Shown piece by piece: positions 55,540 through 63,999 of a stretch of DNA of 64,000 nt; the stretch's first letter is position 1, and each line of letters begins with the position of its first letter. This DNA is from Gammaproteobacteria bacterium (GTDB taxonomy: Bacteria; Pseudomonadota; Gammaproteobacteria; JAIEPX01), in assembly GCA_019748175.1 (NCBI GenBank), contig JAIEPX010000008.1, forward strand, positions 248,001 through 312,000. The letters run 5' to 3'. The notes beneath the pieces were generated by a model, which was not told the DNA's origin, did no database searches, and was given only the letters and a program-made list of their open reading frames with translations. A program made the translations under genes and the position numbers.

Positions 55540-57255
55540 TTATCGATTGGTTGATAATTTCTTTTTAAAAAGCGGTCTATTTTCTGCGTTACGTGGTCTA
55601 TCTTCAGCATTGCGTGGTCTACTTTCAGCATTACGTGGTCTATTCTCTGCGTTACGTGGTCTACTTTCAGCATTACGTGGTCTATTCTCTGCATTACGCG
55701 GTCTATCTTCAGCATTGCGTGGTCTACTTTCAGCATTACGCGGTCTACTTTCAGCATTGCGTGGTTTATTTTCTGCGTTACCACGTTTCTTATTCGCATC
55801 TCTGTCATTGCCTTCACCGAAACGTCTTTTTTTATCAGGACGTTTATCATTGAAGCTACGTTTAAAATTGCTGGGGCGACCATTATTTCGATCTCTAGGT
55901 TGATCAGATTTTTCAACGAAAGTTTCTTGTGATTTTGCAGACGCTGGATTCGCTTTGCCACTCAGTGAAGCAAATGCCGCAGCAATATCAGTTTCAGAAC
56001 ATTCATGATCATGCGCTAATCTCTTAACTAATTCTCGATAATAATCTAAAGAGGTATTAGCCAGAATTTTCCCAATTTCAAGGCTAAGAACATCTGCTCT
56101 TTTTTTGTTAATTTGACTTGTAGTGGGTGGTTGCAATTCTTTTAAGGGTGATGCGCTGGAATTTTCAATAGCACGCAGCATTCGTGTTTCGCGTGGAGAA
56201 ACAAACAGCATTGCTTTGCCTGTTCTACCTGCACGACCTGTGCGTCCAATTCGATGCGTATAGGATTCAATGTCTTGTGGAATATCATAATTAATTACAT
56301 GATTAATTCGCTCGACATCAAGTCCTCTTGCGGCAACTTCTGTCGCGACAATAATATCCAAAGAACCATTTTTAATTTTGCGGATAACATTTTCACGAGC
56401 GGATTGTGGCATATCGCCGTTTAATGCAGAGACAGCATAACCGCGCGCTTCAAGTTTATTGGCAACTTCTTCGGATCCAATTTTTGTACGAGTAAAAATT
56501 AATACACCTTCAATATCTTCAACTTCTAAGTAGCGTGTGAGCGCTTCCAATTTATGTTGATGACTGACGACCATATAGCCTTGATCAATATTCACCTTTG
56601 AAGCGGAGCTTTGTTTGACATGTATTTTAGCTGGATCTTTTAAATGTTCGTTCACTATACTGCGTAAACTAGCGGGCATAGTTGCTGAAAATAAAGCGAC
56701 TTGATGAGGAATTGTAATTTTTGAAAGGATAGTTTTAACATCTTCTAAAAATCCCATATTTAACATTTCGTCTGCTTCATCCAGTACCACAGTTTTGAGT
56801 TGTGATAAAACTAAAGTGCCTCGATTTAAATGATCAAGAATTCGTCCGGGTGTTCCGACGACGACATGAACGCCGCGTTTGAGTGCTTGTAATTGACCGC
56901 GATAATCGGTGCCGCCATAAACAGGCAGAACATGAAAATCTTTGATGGCATTTTTAGCATAGGTTTGGAAAGCCTCTGAAACTTGAAGCGCTAATTCGCG
57001 GGTCGGAGTTAAAATTAGGGCTTGGGGTGGTATTTGATTCTCGTCTAAATTGGATAAAATTGGTAATGCAAAAGCAGCCGTTTTACCAGTGCCTGTTGAG
57101 GCTTGTCCGAGTAAGTCTCTGCCCGATAGCATAATGGGTATGCATTCAGCTTGAATATGCGTAGGCAATTCGTAGCCTTGATTGGCCAAAGAGGGTAGAA
57201 GTTTAGGGTTAAGCCCTAACTTATCGAATGTAATAATAGGTGTTGATGTGGTCAT
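55540..57255 (-). CDS. deaD: DEAD-box RNA helicase with a heptad repeat tail (DeaD-like)
   Basis: The 571-residue protein unwinds RNA, probably in ribosome assembly or cold response. Motif I A-S-T-G-T-G-K-T is near residue 55, D-E-A-D near 158, S-A-T near 190, and H-R-I-G-R-T-G-R near 330. A region after the core (about 385-440) resembles the extra DeaD domain. The tail (about residues 455-571) is basic and disordered and contains ten seven-residue units of the form R-N-A-E-x-R-P, from a 21-bp tandem array. TGAGGA precedes the ATG. Confidence 0.93.
   Translation of the reverse strand: MTTSTPIITFDKLGLNPKLLPSLANQGYELPTHIQAECIPIMLSGRDLLGQASTGTGKTAAFALPILSNLDENQIPPQALILTPTRELALQVSEAFQTYAKNAIKDFHVLPVYGGTDYRGQLQALKRGVHVVVGTPGRILDHLNRGTLVLSQLKTVVLDEADEMLNMGFLEDVKTILSKITIPHQVALFSATMPASLRSIVNEHLKDPAKIHVKQSSASKVNIDQGYMVVSHQHKLEALTRYLEVEDIEGVLIFTRTKIGSEEVANKLEARGYAVSALNGDMPQSARENVIRKIKNGSLDIIVATEVAARGLDVERINHVINYDIPQDIESYTHRIGRTGRAGRTGKAMLFVSPRETRMLRAIENSSASPLKELQPPTTSQINKKRADVLSLEIGKILANTSLDYYRELVKRLAHDHECSETDIAAAFASLSGKANPASAKSQETFVEKSDQPRDRNNGRPSNFKRSFNDKRPDKKRRFGEGNDRDANKKRGNAENKPRNAESRPRNAESRPRNAEDRPRNAENRPRNAESRPRNAENRPRNAESRPRNAEDRPRNAENRPLFKKKLSTNR
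55574..55783. repeat. Ten-copy 21-bp tandem repeat in the helicase tail
   Basis: The unit, read on the plus strand, is close to GGTCTA-TYTTCAGCAT-TRCGT. Ten units fill 210 bp exactly. Because 21 is a multiple of 3, long open frames appear in several frames on both strands; only the minus-strand helicase frame is a real gene. Copies vary at few positions, giving S, D or N at the variable residue. Confidence 0.92.
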
Positions 57256-57651
57256 AGAGTCCTCAGTATCGCTTGCTAGTTTGTTTATGCCCTGTATTCA
57301 CTGTTATTGGGTGGGACAGGTACCGTACAGTGTAATTACCTTGACCTATCCGCAACCGCGCTGAGCCCATAGCAACCACTTGAAAACGACTATTATACAC
57401 TGAAAAATTTTAAAAGTCACGAGTAGTTCACGCTAAAGCAGGAAACTCCTTCCTGATACTCTTACAAGGGTCTGGCGCCTCTATGTTCAACAATTGATCT
57501 CTGGTATAGTTAAGACCTGGATATTGCATAAGCAATCTACTGCGAAGCACAATAACGCTGAATCTACAGAAGATTTCAGCACTCTTGTGCTTGTCGCTAC
57601 GATTAGTTATGCAATATCCAGGTCAAACTTTTTAACGACAGGAAGTCAGGT
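57256..57651. other. Regulatory space between divergent deaD and mlaA
   Basis: No gene is seen in these 396 nt. The right part holds the long palindrome at 57514-57624; the left part presumably contains the deaD promoter and leader. Cold-shock helicases often have long leaders, which would fit. Nothing else is readable. Confidence 0.5.
57514..57624. repeat. 111-nt nested palindrome in the mlaA leader
   Basis: An 18-bp perfect outer stem (57514-57531 with 57607-57624) encloses two more paired arms: AGCACAA (57546-57552) with TTGTGCT (57585-57591), and GCTGAATC (57557-57564) with GATTTCAGC (57572-57580, one bulged base). The structure ends 27 nt before the mlaA ATG. It could be a mobile palindromic element, a small RNA or a leader regulator. 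Confidence 0.75.
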
Positions 57652-58515
57652 ATGAATAAAAATGTGACGCAAATCCTTAAACGATGCCATAGGGCCCTCG
57701 TGCTTAGTTCAGTGTTGGTATTAGCAGCATGCGCTACCACCAGTAACAAGATTGATCCCTATGAGAAATATAATCGCGAGATGTTTAAATTTAACCGCTC
57801 ATTGGATTATGTCCTCCTGCGTCCCCTCGCTGATGTTTATGACACATTAACACCCGTTCCTGTTCAAGGCGGAATTGGCAGGATGTTTTCTAACCTTTAT
57901 GAACCCTCTCGTGTGATCAACGATATATTACAAGGCGAAATGCGTTACGCGTATCAAGATAGTGCACGGTTTGTTTTAAATTCTACATTTGGATTAGTAG
58001 GATTTTTAGATGTCGCTCAGAGAGTAGGATTTCCTTTACATCAACAAGATTTTGGAATCACGATGGCTCGTTGGGGATGGAAACAATCAAACTATATCGT
58101 GATGCCTTTTATTGGAATTTATACTTTCCGTGATTTAGTGGCAGTGCCGTGTAATGTTTACGCATTTACTTTTTGGCCTTATATTCAGCCCGAAAATGTA
58201 GCGTGGAAAATTTATTTCACTGAAAAACTGCAAACTCGCGCTGAGTTACGTCCTACTGATAAAGTGATCGATGAAGCCTTTGATCCGTATATTTTAGTGC
58301 GAGATGCGTATCTACAAAAACGGGAAAACGACATTAAAACACAAATGAATGGAAGAGTTGCTTCAGTGGCTCCTGCACCTGAATCAGGAGATGATCAAAG
58401 TAAAACGTCTCAGGATAATGTGCGAAAAGATATTAAGTCAGATAAAAAAGGAACAAAAAAAGACGCTGATTCCCAATCGAACTCGGGAAAAAATCTGCCT
58501 GATGTTATTGGTTAA
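57652..58515 (+). CDS. mlaA: Outer membrane lipoprotein MlaA (VacJ), phospholipid retrograde transport
   Basis: MlaA removes misplaced phospholipids from the outer leaflet with the Mla system. The protein has 287 residues. The lipobox V-L-A-A-C places the acylated cysteine at residue 27, a substrate of Lgt. [14 protein letters not shown] and L-P-P-like transitions follow, with V-L-R-P-L-A-D-x-Y near residue 55. The C-terminal 55 residues are charged (K, D, S-rich) and extend beyond the family core. AGGAAG precedes the ATG. The other Mla components are not in the window. Confidence 0.93.
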   Translation: MNKNVTQILKRCHRALVLSSVLVLAACATTSNKIDPYEKYNREMFKFNRSLDYVLLRPLADVYDTLTPVPVQGGIGRMFSNLYEPSRVINDILQGEMRYAYQDSARFVLNSTFGLVGFLDVAQRVGFPLHQQDFGITMARWGWKQSNYIVMPFIGIYTFRDLVAVPCNVYAFTFWPYIQPENVAWKIYFTEKLQTRAELRPTDKVIDEAFDPYILVRDAYLQKRENDIKTQMNGRVASVAPAPESGDDQSKTSQDNVRKDIKSDKKGTKKDADSQSNSGKNLPDVIG

Positions 58516-58520
58516 AAATT

Positions 58521-58982
58521 GTGGCTGAATTTCACGTTGTTTTATATGAGCCTGAGATTCCGCCAAACACCGGCAATATTATTCGATTGTGTGCAAATAC
58601 CGGTGCGCAATTACATTTAATTAAACCGCTAGGTTTTGAATTAGATGATGCGCGATTACGTCGTGCAGGATTGGATTATCATGAATTTGCGTCTGTTAAA
58701 ATCTATGAGAATTACAGTGATTTTTTAAATCAAAATAATCCAGCGAGATTATTTGCCATTACAACAAAAGGTTCTGTTAATTACACTGACGTTCATTTTC
58801 AGTCGGGTGATTATTTAATGCTAGGCCCTGAGACGCGAGGATTGCCGAAAAATATTTTGGAATCACTTCCCAAAGAAAATTGTTTGAGAATTCCCATGTT
58901 GCCGGATAGTCGTAGTTTAAATTTGTCGAATGCTGCTGCAATAATATTATATGAGGCGTGGCGACAGAGTGGATTTGCATAG
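58521..58982 (+). CDS. trmL: tRNA (cytidine(34)-2'-O)-methyltransferase
   Basis: TrmL methylates the wobble base of leucine tRNAs. The protein has 153 residues from a GTG start 5 nt after the mlaA stop, without a good RBS, so translation is probably coupled. The start [16 protein letters not shown] is the family mark. L-G-P-E-T-R-G-L-P near residue 97 and [13 protein letters not shown] complete the SPOUT knot. Confidence 0.96.
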   Translation: MAEFHVVLYEPEIPPNTGNIIRLCANTGAQLHLIKPLGFELDDARLRRAGLDYHEFASVKIYENYSDFLNQNNPARLFAITTKGSVNYTDVHFQSGDYLMLGPETRGLPKNILESLPKENCLRIPMLPDSRSLNLSNAAAIILYEAWRQSGFA

Positions 58983-59018
58983 GTGAACAAAGAGGCCAAA
59001 GCTGGGTAAAGATCACGA

Positions 59019-59109
59019 AAAGGGTCAGGTCTAATCTAAACGCATACTTGCATTAAAAGCTGAGTATCTCTAAACACAAAGTTTGCGTTATTATTAGATC
59101 TGACCCTTT
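59019..59109. terminator. GGGTCAG-type palindrome between trmL and the membrane protein gene
   Basis: AAAGGGTCAGGTCTAAT (59019-59035) pairs with 59093-59109 with one G-T wobble. An inner AACGCA (59039-59044) pairs with TGCGTT (59084-59089). It lies between two converging genes and probably terminates both. Confidence 0.8.
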
Positions 59110-59119
59110 CAATCACTTC

Positions 59120-61033
59120 TTAATTGATCGAAGAAAGCGTTTTGACTGGCGAACGTAATTTTTCCATAACGTGTGACTTAGTTTCCCGGAAATCACACTT
59201 AATAAGTTTACTTTCAACGAAAGTAAGATTGAAGTAGCCATCATTAACATTGGGAAGAGTAACTGTCATCTTTATTACGCTATCAGTTGCATCTGATTCG
59301 TGAACATTAACTGATTCATCTAAGTCATGGGTAGTCGGAATTCGCCCATCAACAGTCAGTTGTTTTGTTGCAGGGTTATATGCCCACACTTTTGTATGAG
59401 GTTTTCCGTCTACAGCTGATCCAAATCTATGAGCATTGTGGGCTGCATTATCAACTTCTTCAACTGAATCGTTCTTATTTCCAACCACTCTGTAAGTGTC
59501 TCGAGAGGGATGTTCTTGAAGATTTACTTCCTCGCCGTGACCATGATGGTGATTATGCCCATGTACACTGCCATCTTTTTCCGGTGCAAAAAACACAGGG
59601 AAAAATGCTGATCTGAATGACATCTGGTTTAACCGAGCCCAACCATTACTAAAGGCTTCAACAATGCGTGCAGCGAAAATAACGGTTGGAGTGGCAACAA
59701 GAGCAGTTGCAACACCGACTGCGAGCGTTGATGCAGCGATGTGAATCCCCATGTAGGTTGCTAATGCGCTGGAAGCATAAGCAAACGCTGCTGTTAGTCC
59801 TACATAAGACCATGCAGAGGCAATGGCTGTATTAATGGTCGCCCAGCTGCTGGCAACAAACGGAGAAGCTAATAGACCGTTGATCACGCCAGTTAAGGCT
59901 GGAAATAAGGAAGTTAGCCCAGTAAACACAAGCGGTAATGCAATCGCCCACAATGCTGAAGACAGTGCAATGCTTGCAGCTAAGAAAATACTCCCCATCA
60001 GCACTACTGGGATATAATTGAAGTTACCGAGTTTTTCATGGATCACAAATGATGAGCCCAACGCCCATGCTGCTTTTGCACTTTTGAGTGGCGACGCGAA
60101 AGCAGTTGTCGCGATAGTGGCAAAACGAAATGCATAATGAATCGGAGCCAACATCAGCGTAGCGATTCCGAATACTAAATAACCACCGATTAAATAGCCG
60201 ACTGATAATTTACCCATATTATAAAGTTCTGTAGTAAGAGCAATATTTTTTGTTGTTTGGCCAATTAAAGTACCAGTTACATTTTTCAAGAACGAAGGAA
60301 TATATTCGGTAACAAATTTAAAAATGTTCAGAGCGATCTTAGGGATAATTTCAATCGCTTTTATCAGGAAAATTGTAGTCTTTATGAAGAGTGCTTCAAC
60401 CAGAATGCCGATTAATAGCACTAATCGAGTACCGACACCGATTTTTTTACCGGTGAGACGATATTGTTTTGGATCTGGGTGAATATCGCTTCCAAACATA
60501 TTTTTTAGTATTGTCCACCTATCATGCACTAATTCGCGAAAATGACCTTTTAACCATTGTGGTCGATTAGGGAATCCAAAAATAGTCCAGGCAATCATTG
60601 ATGACGTTAATTCATCGTCCGGATAGACTCTTTCTGTTCCATCTGCACCGGTATACGTAGCATCAGAAAGGTGAAGCCCATCAAACTCATAAGTTTCAAC
60701 AAACACTTTTTTTGCTACATAAGTAAGATACGCTTTAATGCGTGGTATAAGAGGTCGAAGCTCGCGTTCTGCTTCTGTCTCAGCTGTTTCGTTTGCAGTT
60801 TGGCCCAATAAAAAATCATGTTCATTGTCTTCAGAAGCAACTGATAAGTGCGCTTGACCTGTACTATCAACCAACTTTCCGTCTTTGTCTTGAAACTCGG
60901 GTTCGTTATAAGAAGAGGTAATAGAAGGATCTAATAATACTCGTGTGAGCCATGCTAAGGGGGGTAAGTAGTCTATATGTTCTAACAAAGGTGTTTTGAC
61001 TTCTTCTACTAATGCCGGTGTTTTGAGTTTCAT
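59120..61033 (-). CDS. Large unknown membrane protein with a histidine-rich loop
   Basis: The 637 residues start at an ATG with GGAG upstream. Residues 1 to about 190 are soluble and acidic. Residues about 205-490 hold six or more hydrophobic helices, rich in Ala, Ser and Thr. A cytosolic-type run H-G-H-N-H-H-H-G-H-G-E-E near residue 508 could bind metal. The last 130 residues are soluble, with possible beta strands (K-V-W-A-Y-N-P-A-T-K). No family was recognised and no signal peptide is seen. Membrane proteins of this build occur among host-directed proteins of Legionellales, but this is inference. Confidence 0.7.
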   Translation of the reverse strand: MKLKTPALVEEVKTPLLEHIDYLPPLAWLTRVLLDPSITSSYNEPEFQDKDGKLVDSTGQAHLSVASEDNEHDFLLGQTANETAETEAERELRPLIPRIKAYLTYVAKKVFVETYEFDGLHLSDATYTGADGTERVYPDDELTSSMIAWTIFGFPNRPQWLKGHFRELVHDRWTILKNMFGSDIHPDPKQYRLTGKKIGVGTRLVLLIGILVEALFIKTTIFLIKAIEIIPKIALNIFKFVTEYIPSFLKNVTGTLIGQTTKNIALTTELYNMGKLSVGYLIGGYLVFGIATLMLAPIHYAFRFATIATTAFASPLKSAKAAWALGSSFVIHEKLGNFNYIPVVLMGSIFLAASIALSSALWAIALPLVFTGLTSLFPALTGVINGLLASPFVASSWATINTAIASAWSYVGLTAAFAYASSALATYMGIHIAASTLAVGVATALVATPTVIFAARIVEAFSNGWARLNQMSFRSAFFPVFFAPEKDGSVHGHNHHHGHGEEVNLQEHPSRDTYRVVGNKNDSVEEVDNAAHNAHRFGSAVDGKPHTKVWAYNPATKQLTVDGRIPTTHDLDESVNVHESDATDSVIKMTVTLPNVNDGYFNLTFVESKLIKCDFRETKSHVMEKLRSPVKTLSSIN

Positions 61034-61065
61034 ATTGGCTCCAGGATGTTGATTAGTTACATGAG

Positions 61066-61094
61066 ATTCTATAGTGGCTTCAGGGTAAAGTCAA
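61066..61094 (-). promoter_or_regulatory. Sigma70 promoter of the large membrane protein gene
   Basis: On the minus strand TTGACT (61094-61089) and TAGAAT (61071-61066) are exactly 17 nt apart, 33 nt upstream of the ATG at 61033. Confidence 0.65.
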
Positions 61095-61122
61095 TGCAAA
61101 ATTGCTTGAATATCATAATTTT

Positions 61123-62076
61123 TCATCGAATTTGCTCAATCATGGTCTGGGTCGCTCTGACTAAAGCATCGATAATTCCGGATTCTTTGCTGGAATGCCC
61201 GGCATCGGGAATAATCTGCAATGTCGAGGCTGGCCAGGCTTTGTGTAGGCGCCAAGCATTTTCAAAGGTGCAGACCATATCGTAACGACCGTGAACAATA
61301 ATCCCCGGGATATTCTCTATTTTATCCATATTATCCAAAATTTGATTGGGGGCGAGGAAGCAGTTGTTCACCATATAATGGCATTCTATACGAGCCAGGC
61401 TCAGAGCAGTGTGAGGATCAGAAGTCCATTGCATGGCATCTTGAGTAAGCTGCAAAGATGAGCACCGACCTTCCCAAGCTGACCAGGCTTTTGCTGCAGC
61501 CATCCGAGCCACTTCGTCTTCTCCGGTCAATACGGCATGATACGCATCAATATAATTACTATGGCCATTCAGATTCACGGCAGAAGTAAAATCTTCCCAA
61601 TAATCGGGATATACGTAATTCGCACCTTTACCGTTGAATAACCAATACATGTCGTGCTGTCGTGAAAGGAAAATGCCTCGCAAAATCAGTCCGGCCACAC
61701 GATCTGGGTATGTTTGAGCATAGACTAAACTCAAGGTCGAACCCCAAGAGCCACCAAACAATACCCATTGATCCACCCCTAAAAAATCCCTAATCATTTC
61801 CATATCACTGACTAATGCTTGCGTTGTATTTTCAGTTAGATCAGCATGCGGAGTTGATCGACCGCTGCCGCGTTGATCAAATAAAATAATGCGATATTTA
61901 TTAGGATCAAAAAATCGACGATGATCTTCTGAACATCCACCCCCCGGTCCACCATGAACGAACAATACAGGCATGCCATTAGGATTTCCGCACACTTCCA
62001 CATACAATTGATGAGGCTCTGCTACAGACAGCATATGTTGTTCATAAGGTTGAATAGCCGGATAACTACTTAACAT
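61123..62076 (-). CDS. pip: Proline iminopeptidase
   Basis: This enzyme releases N-terminal proline from peptides in the cytoplasm. The 317 residues are the usual length for the proteobacterial type. The oxyanion motif H-G-G-P-G-G-G-C-S is near residue 42, F-D-Q-R-G-S-G-R-S near residue 67, and the nucleophile elbow G-G-S-W-G-S near residue 110. The histidine is in D-A-G-H-S. AAGGAG precedes the ATG. It stands alone, upstream of the membrane protein gene. A divergent relative is encoded at 13206-14078. Confidence 0.95.
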   Translation of the reverse strand: MLSSYPAIQPYEQHMLSVAEPHQLYVEVCGNPNGMPVLFVHGGPGGGCSEDHRRFFDPNKYRIILFDQRGSGRSTPHADLTENTTQALVSDMEMIRDFLGVDQWVLFGGSWGSTLSLVYAQTYPDRVAGLILRGIFLSRQHDMYWLFNGKGANYVYPDYWEDFTSAVNLNGHSNYIDAYHAVLTGEDEVARMAAAKAWSAWEGRCSSLQLTQDAMQWTSDPHTALSLARIECHYMVNNCFLAPNQILDNMDKIENIPGIIVHGRYDMVCTFENAWRLHKAWPASTLQIIPDAGHSSKESGIIDALVRATQTMIEQIR

Positions 62077-62162
62077 TTTGTTCGCTCCTTAAACACGTAA
62101 ATTATGCAGTCATTAAAGAGCGATCAGTTATTGATGTCAACAGCAATAAGATCTTCTGTCTG

Positions 62163-62171
62163 TGCTATACT
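62163..62171 (+). promoter_or_regulatory. Extended -10 promoter of the ParD-like gene
   Basis: TGCTATACT lies 48 nt upstream of the ATG at 62220. It is the third copy of this exact element in the window. Confidence 0.5.
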
Positions 62172-62219
62172 TATGTTACGATTGTTGTTAATTGTGACAT
62201 AAGTAGCAAGGTGGATTTT

Positions 62220-62483
62220 ATGAGTATAGCCGTACGAGTTAGTGACAAGTTATATCAGGCAGCTTCTAAAGTAGCAAAGGCTGAATTTCGTAGTACAGCC
62301 CAGCAGATAGAGTATTGGGCTACTATAGGAAAAGCAGCTCTGGAAAACCCTGATTTGCCTACTGATTTTGTCCGAGACATTCTAATGGCGAAGGGGCGGG
62401 ATAAGGGGGCTCTGGAACCCTTCATACCTGAAACTAGCTCTTCTATTAAGAAGAGCAAAGGTACGCTTAAGAAAAATAAATGA
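62220..62483 (+). CDS. ParD-like antitoxin, orphan
   Basis: The protein has 87 residues from the ATG at 62220, with AAGGTGG upstream; an earlier start at 62211 is possible. V-R-V-S-D-K-L-Y-Q-A-A, then R-S-T-A-Q-Q-I-E-Y-W near residue 29, G-K-A-A-L-E-N-P-D-L and F-V-R-D-I-L match the ParD-like antitoxins (PF11903 type), which form ribbon-helix-helix DNA-binding dimers. The tail is lysine-rich. No toxin gene follows; the next gene is convergent. It may be a solitary regulator or the relic of a pair. Confidence 0.75.
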   Translation: MSIAVRVSDKLYQAASKVAKAEFRSTAQQIEYWATIGKAALENPDLPTDFVRDILMAKGRDKGALEPFIPETSSSIKKSKGTLKKNK

Positions 62484-62589
62484 GACACCGTATTGTGAAA
62501 TGGCGCTAGCAGTAGTGATGGGTGGATTTCAACTATGGATAAGTGGTCAAAACCTGAATTTAGGTTTTGACCACAAACTTCACATCACT

Positions 62590-63426
62590 CTATTGCTTCT
62601 TTTCCGTCATGCTAATTGAGAAGTGTTTCTCTTCAGGCATTTTCGCATCGTTTGTCGGATTTGCAGATTTCCAGAAGCAAAATAATTCCTGTTGAGTTTT
62701 CTTTTCATAGCCGTTTTTATCACCTTCTTTTAACACGCGTTCGACTTTCATCTTTGTAGCTAACGTTTCAGCTTTATCTAGAGATCCTGAACGTATGCAT
62801 GCTAAAAGTAATGAAGTTCCATTTTGTAAATCGGGCAATGAAACAACTTCAGGAGCTGACTTGTCTATATCACTCACGTTTAATTGATTGGGCACCAAGA
62901 GACCTTCTTGTAATTGACTAATATGATCCTTGCCAACAGATACAATAAATTGATTCATTGCAACATTATGCACAGTCAAATACTCTTGTTCTGCCAATAC
63001 ATCATGAATTGTCAATGATTTACCACTGCTGCCTAATTCGCGAGATAATTCACCAATTTGATATCTTAAGGCCGCGTTCGATACAACAATTACTTTATTA
63101 GCGGTGGGATCAGTGATATGAACATGCATATCCATCGGCTCTCTGTCTTTGCCCCAGTTGATCGCAAAATGTGGACATATGCAACCACCATAACCAATAA
63201 GTGGACGGTTGCCTAGAACATAATTACGTAATGTTTTGACCTCATCTGAAAACTCACGCCCTATATAGCCGCCATCGTTTGCAATAGTGGTTATTGGCCT
63301 CCCATCACGTCTGAAAATAACCTCGGCTTGGTCTGAATAAACCGCTGTGTGGAGCTTTTCCGGTTCAAAGAATGCCTTAATTTTACTTTTACAAACTCGT
63401 CTAACAGTTTCAATACCTTTTTTCAT
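62590..63426 (-). CDS. Second ADP-ribosyltransferase-like protein, paralogue of the one at 14233
   Basis: The protein has 278 residues; AGGCAGG precedes the ATG. F-R-R-D-G-R-P at residues 38-44 followed by D-G-G-Y-I-G-R-E-F-S gives R39 as the NAD-binding arginine. I-G-Y-G-G-C is in the place of the serine strand, so the serine is missing. M-D-M-H-V-H-I near 98-104 matches the next strand. E-Q-E at 146-148 is the E-x-E motif, and the following N-Q-F-I-V-S-V aligns with S-G-Q-F-I-A-S-I in the paralogue and S-Q-I-Y-G-W in cholera toxin. V-P-N-Q-L is shared too. Activity is uncertain because of the lost serine. Confidence 0.6.
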   Translation of the reverse strand: MKKGIETVRRVCKSKIKAFFEPEKLHTAVYSDQAEVIFRRDGRPITTIANDGGYIGREFSDEVKTLRNYVLGNRPLIGYGGCICPHFAINWGKDREPMDMHVHITDPTANKVIVVSNAALRYQIGELSRELGSSGKSLTIHDVLAEQEYLTVHNVAMNQFIVSVGKDHISQLQEGLLVPNQLNVSDIDKSAPEVVSLPDLQNGTSLLLACIRSGSLDKAETLATKMKVERVLKEGDKNGYEKKTQQELFCFWKSANPTNDAKMPEEKHFSISMTEKKQ

Positions 63427-63460
63427 ATACCTGCCTCAACTAAGGATTAATTAACAATGT

Positions 63461-63488
63461 GATATAGATTGTACAGGCTAATTGTTAA
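63461..63488 (-). promoter_or_regulatory. Possible promoter of the second ADP-ribosyltransferase-like gene
   Basis: On the minus strand TTAACA (63488-63483) and TATATC (63466-63461) are 16 nt apart, 35 nt upstream of the ATG at 63426. The -35 box matches five of six consensus bases and the -10 box four. Confidence 0.45.
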
Positions 63489-63621
63489 CAAAATATTAAA
63501 TTTGTATAAGTTTGAAGTGAGAAAGTACTATGGTGGCTTTATAGTAGTCTTGAAGTGGCTTAGAGCGGGTTTGGGGCTGCAAACACATTAGTTTTACAGA
63601 TACAGGTGATTCGGGCCTTAA

Positions 63622-63999
63622 TTAATCAAATCGATGGGTCAGAGGGCTATTTGGGGCATTGGCGTCGAAGCGTTTACCAAAATCGCTTTGCCTAAAGGGC
63701 GTGAGTGTATTGGCCTCACTATCCAGAATGACGATAGAGTCCGCCGATTGTAACCGGGGATTATGTCTAGGATCGAGTTGTGTAGGGTCTAACATAGAGT
63801 ATAAGGTGGCAGGGTCATCGCTATTTTCTCTTCCTAAACCGATTTGTCCTTCATTCCCTATAAAAGAGCCTGAATCGCCGCAAAAATGGGTTCCGCCAAT
63901 TTCATTATGATCATTAGGTAATGTCTTAGAGGTGGGTGTGGTCACGCTTCTAACAAGACGTACGCCATCAATTTTGGCCTCTTCCCGAGGGTCCATCCA
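63622..63999 (-). CDS. C-terminal end of an unknown protein (cut by window edge)
   Basis: The frame is open from the window edge to a stop at 63622, giving at least 126 residues. An ATG at 63996 falls within it but is probably internal. The visible part is rich in D, N, S, G and P and looks like an extended or repeated secretion-type tail, e.g. G-G-T-H-F-C-G-D-S-G-S-F. No family was recognised. It lies just upstream of the ADP-ribosyltransferase-like gene in the same direction, 195 nt before its start. Confidence 0.45.
   Translation of the reverse strand, partial: WMDPREEAKIDGVRLVRSVTTPTSKTLPNDHNEIGGTHFCGDSGSFIGNEGQIGLGRENSDDPATLYSMLDPTQLDPRHNPRLQSADSIVILDSEANTLTPFRQSDFGKRFDANAPNSPLTHRFD

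Noticed and set aside
55574..55783. Possible CRISPR array
   Set aside because: Units are 21 bp and adjoining without spacers, and they lie within a coding sequence.
55500..55961. Long reading frames on both strands with S-A-L-R-G-L or M-L-K-V-D-H repeats
   Set aside because: They arise because the 21-bp array has no stop in any frame. Only the helicase frame continues into a known protein.
63622..63999. A third member of the ADP-ribosyltransferase-like family at the window edge
   Set aside because: The visible tail has glycine-rich runs but no R-x-D-x-R-P or E-x-E motif. Similarity was too weak to claim.
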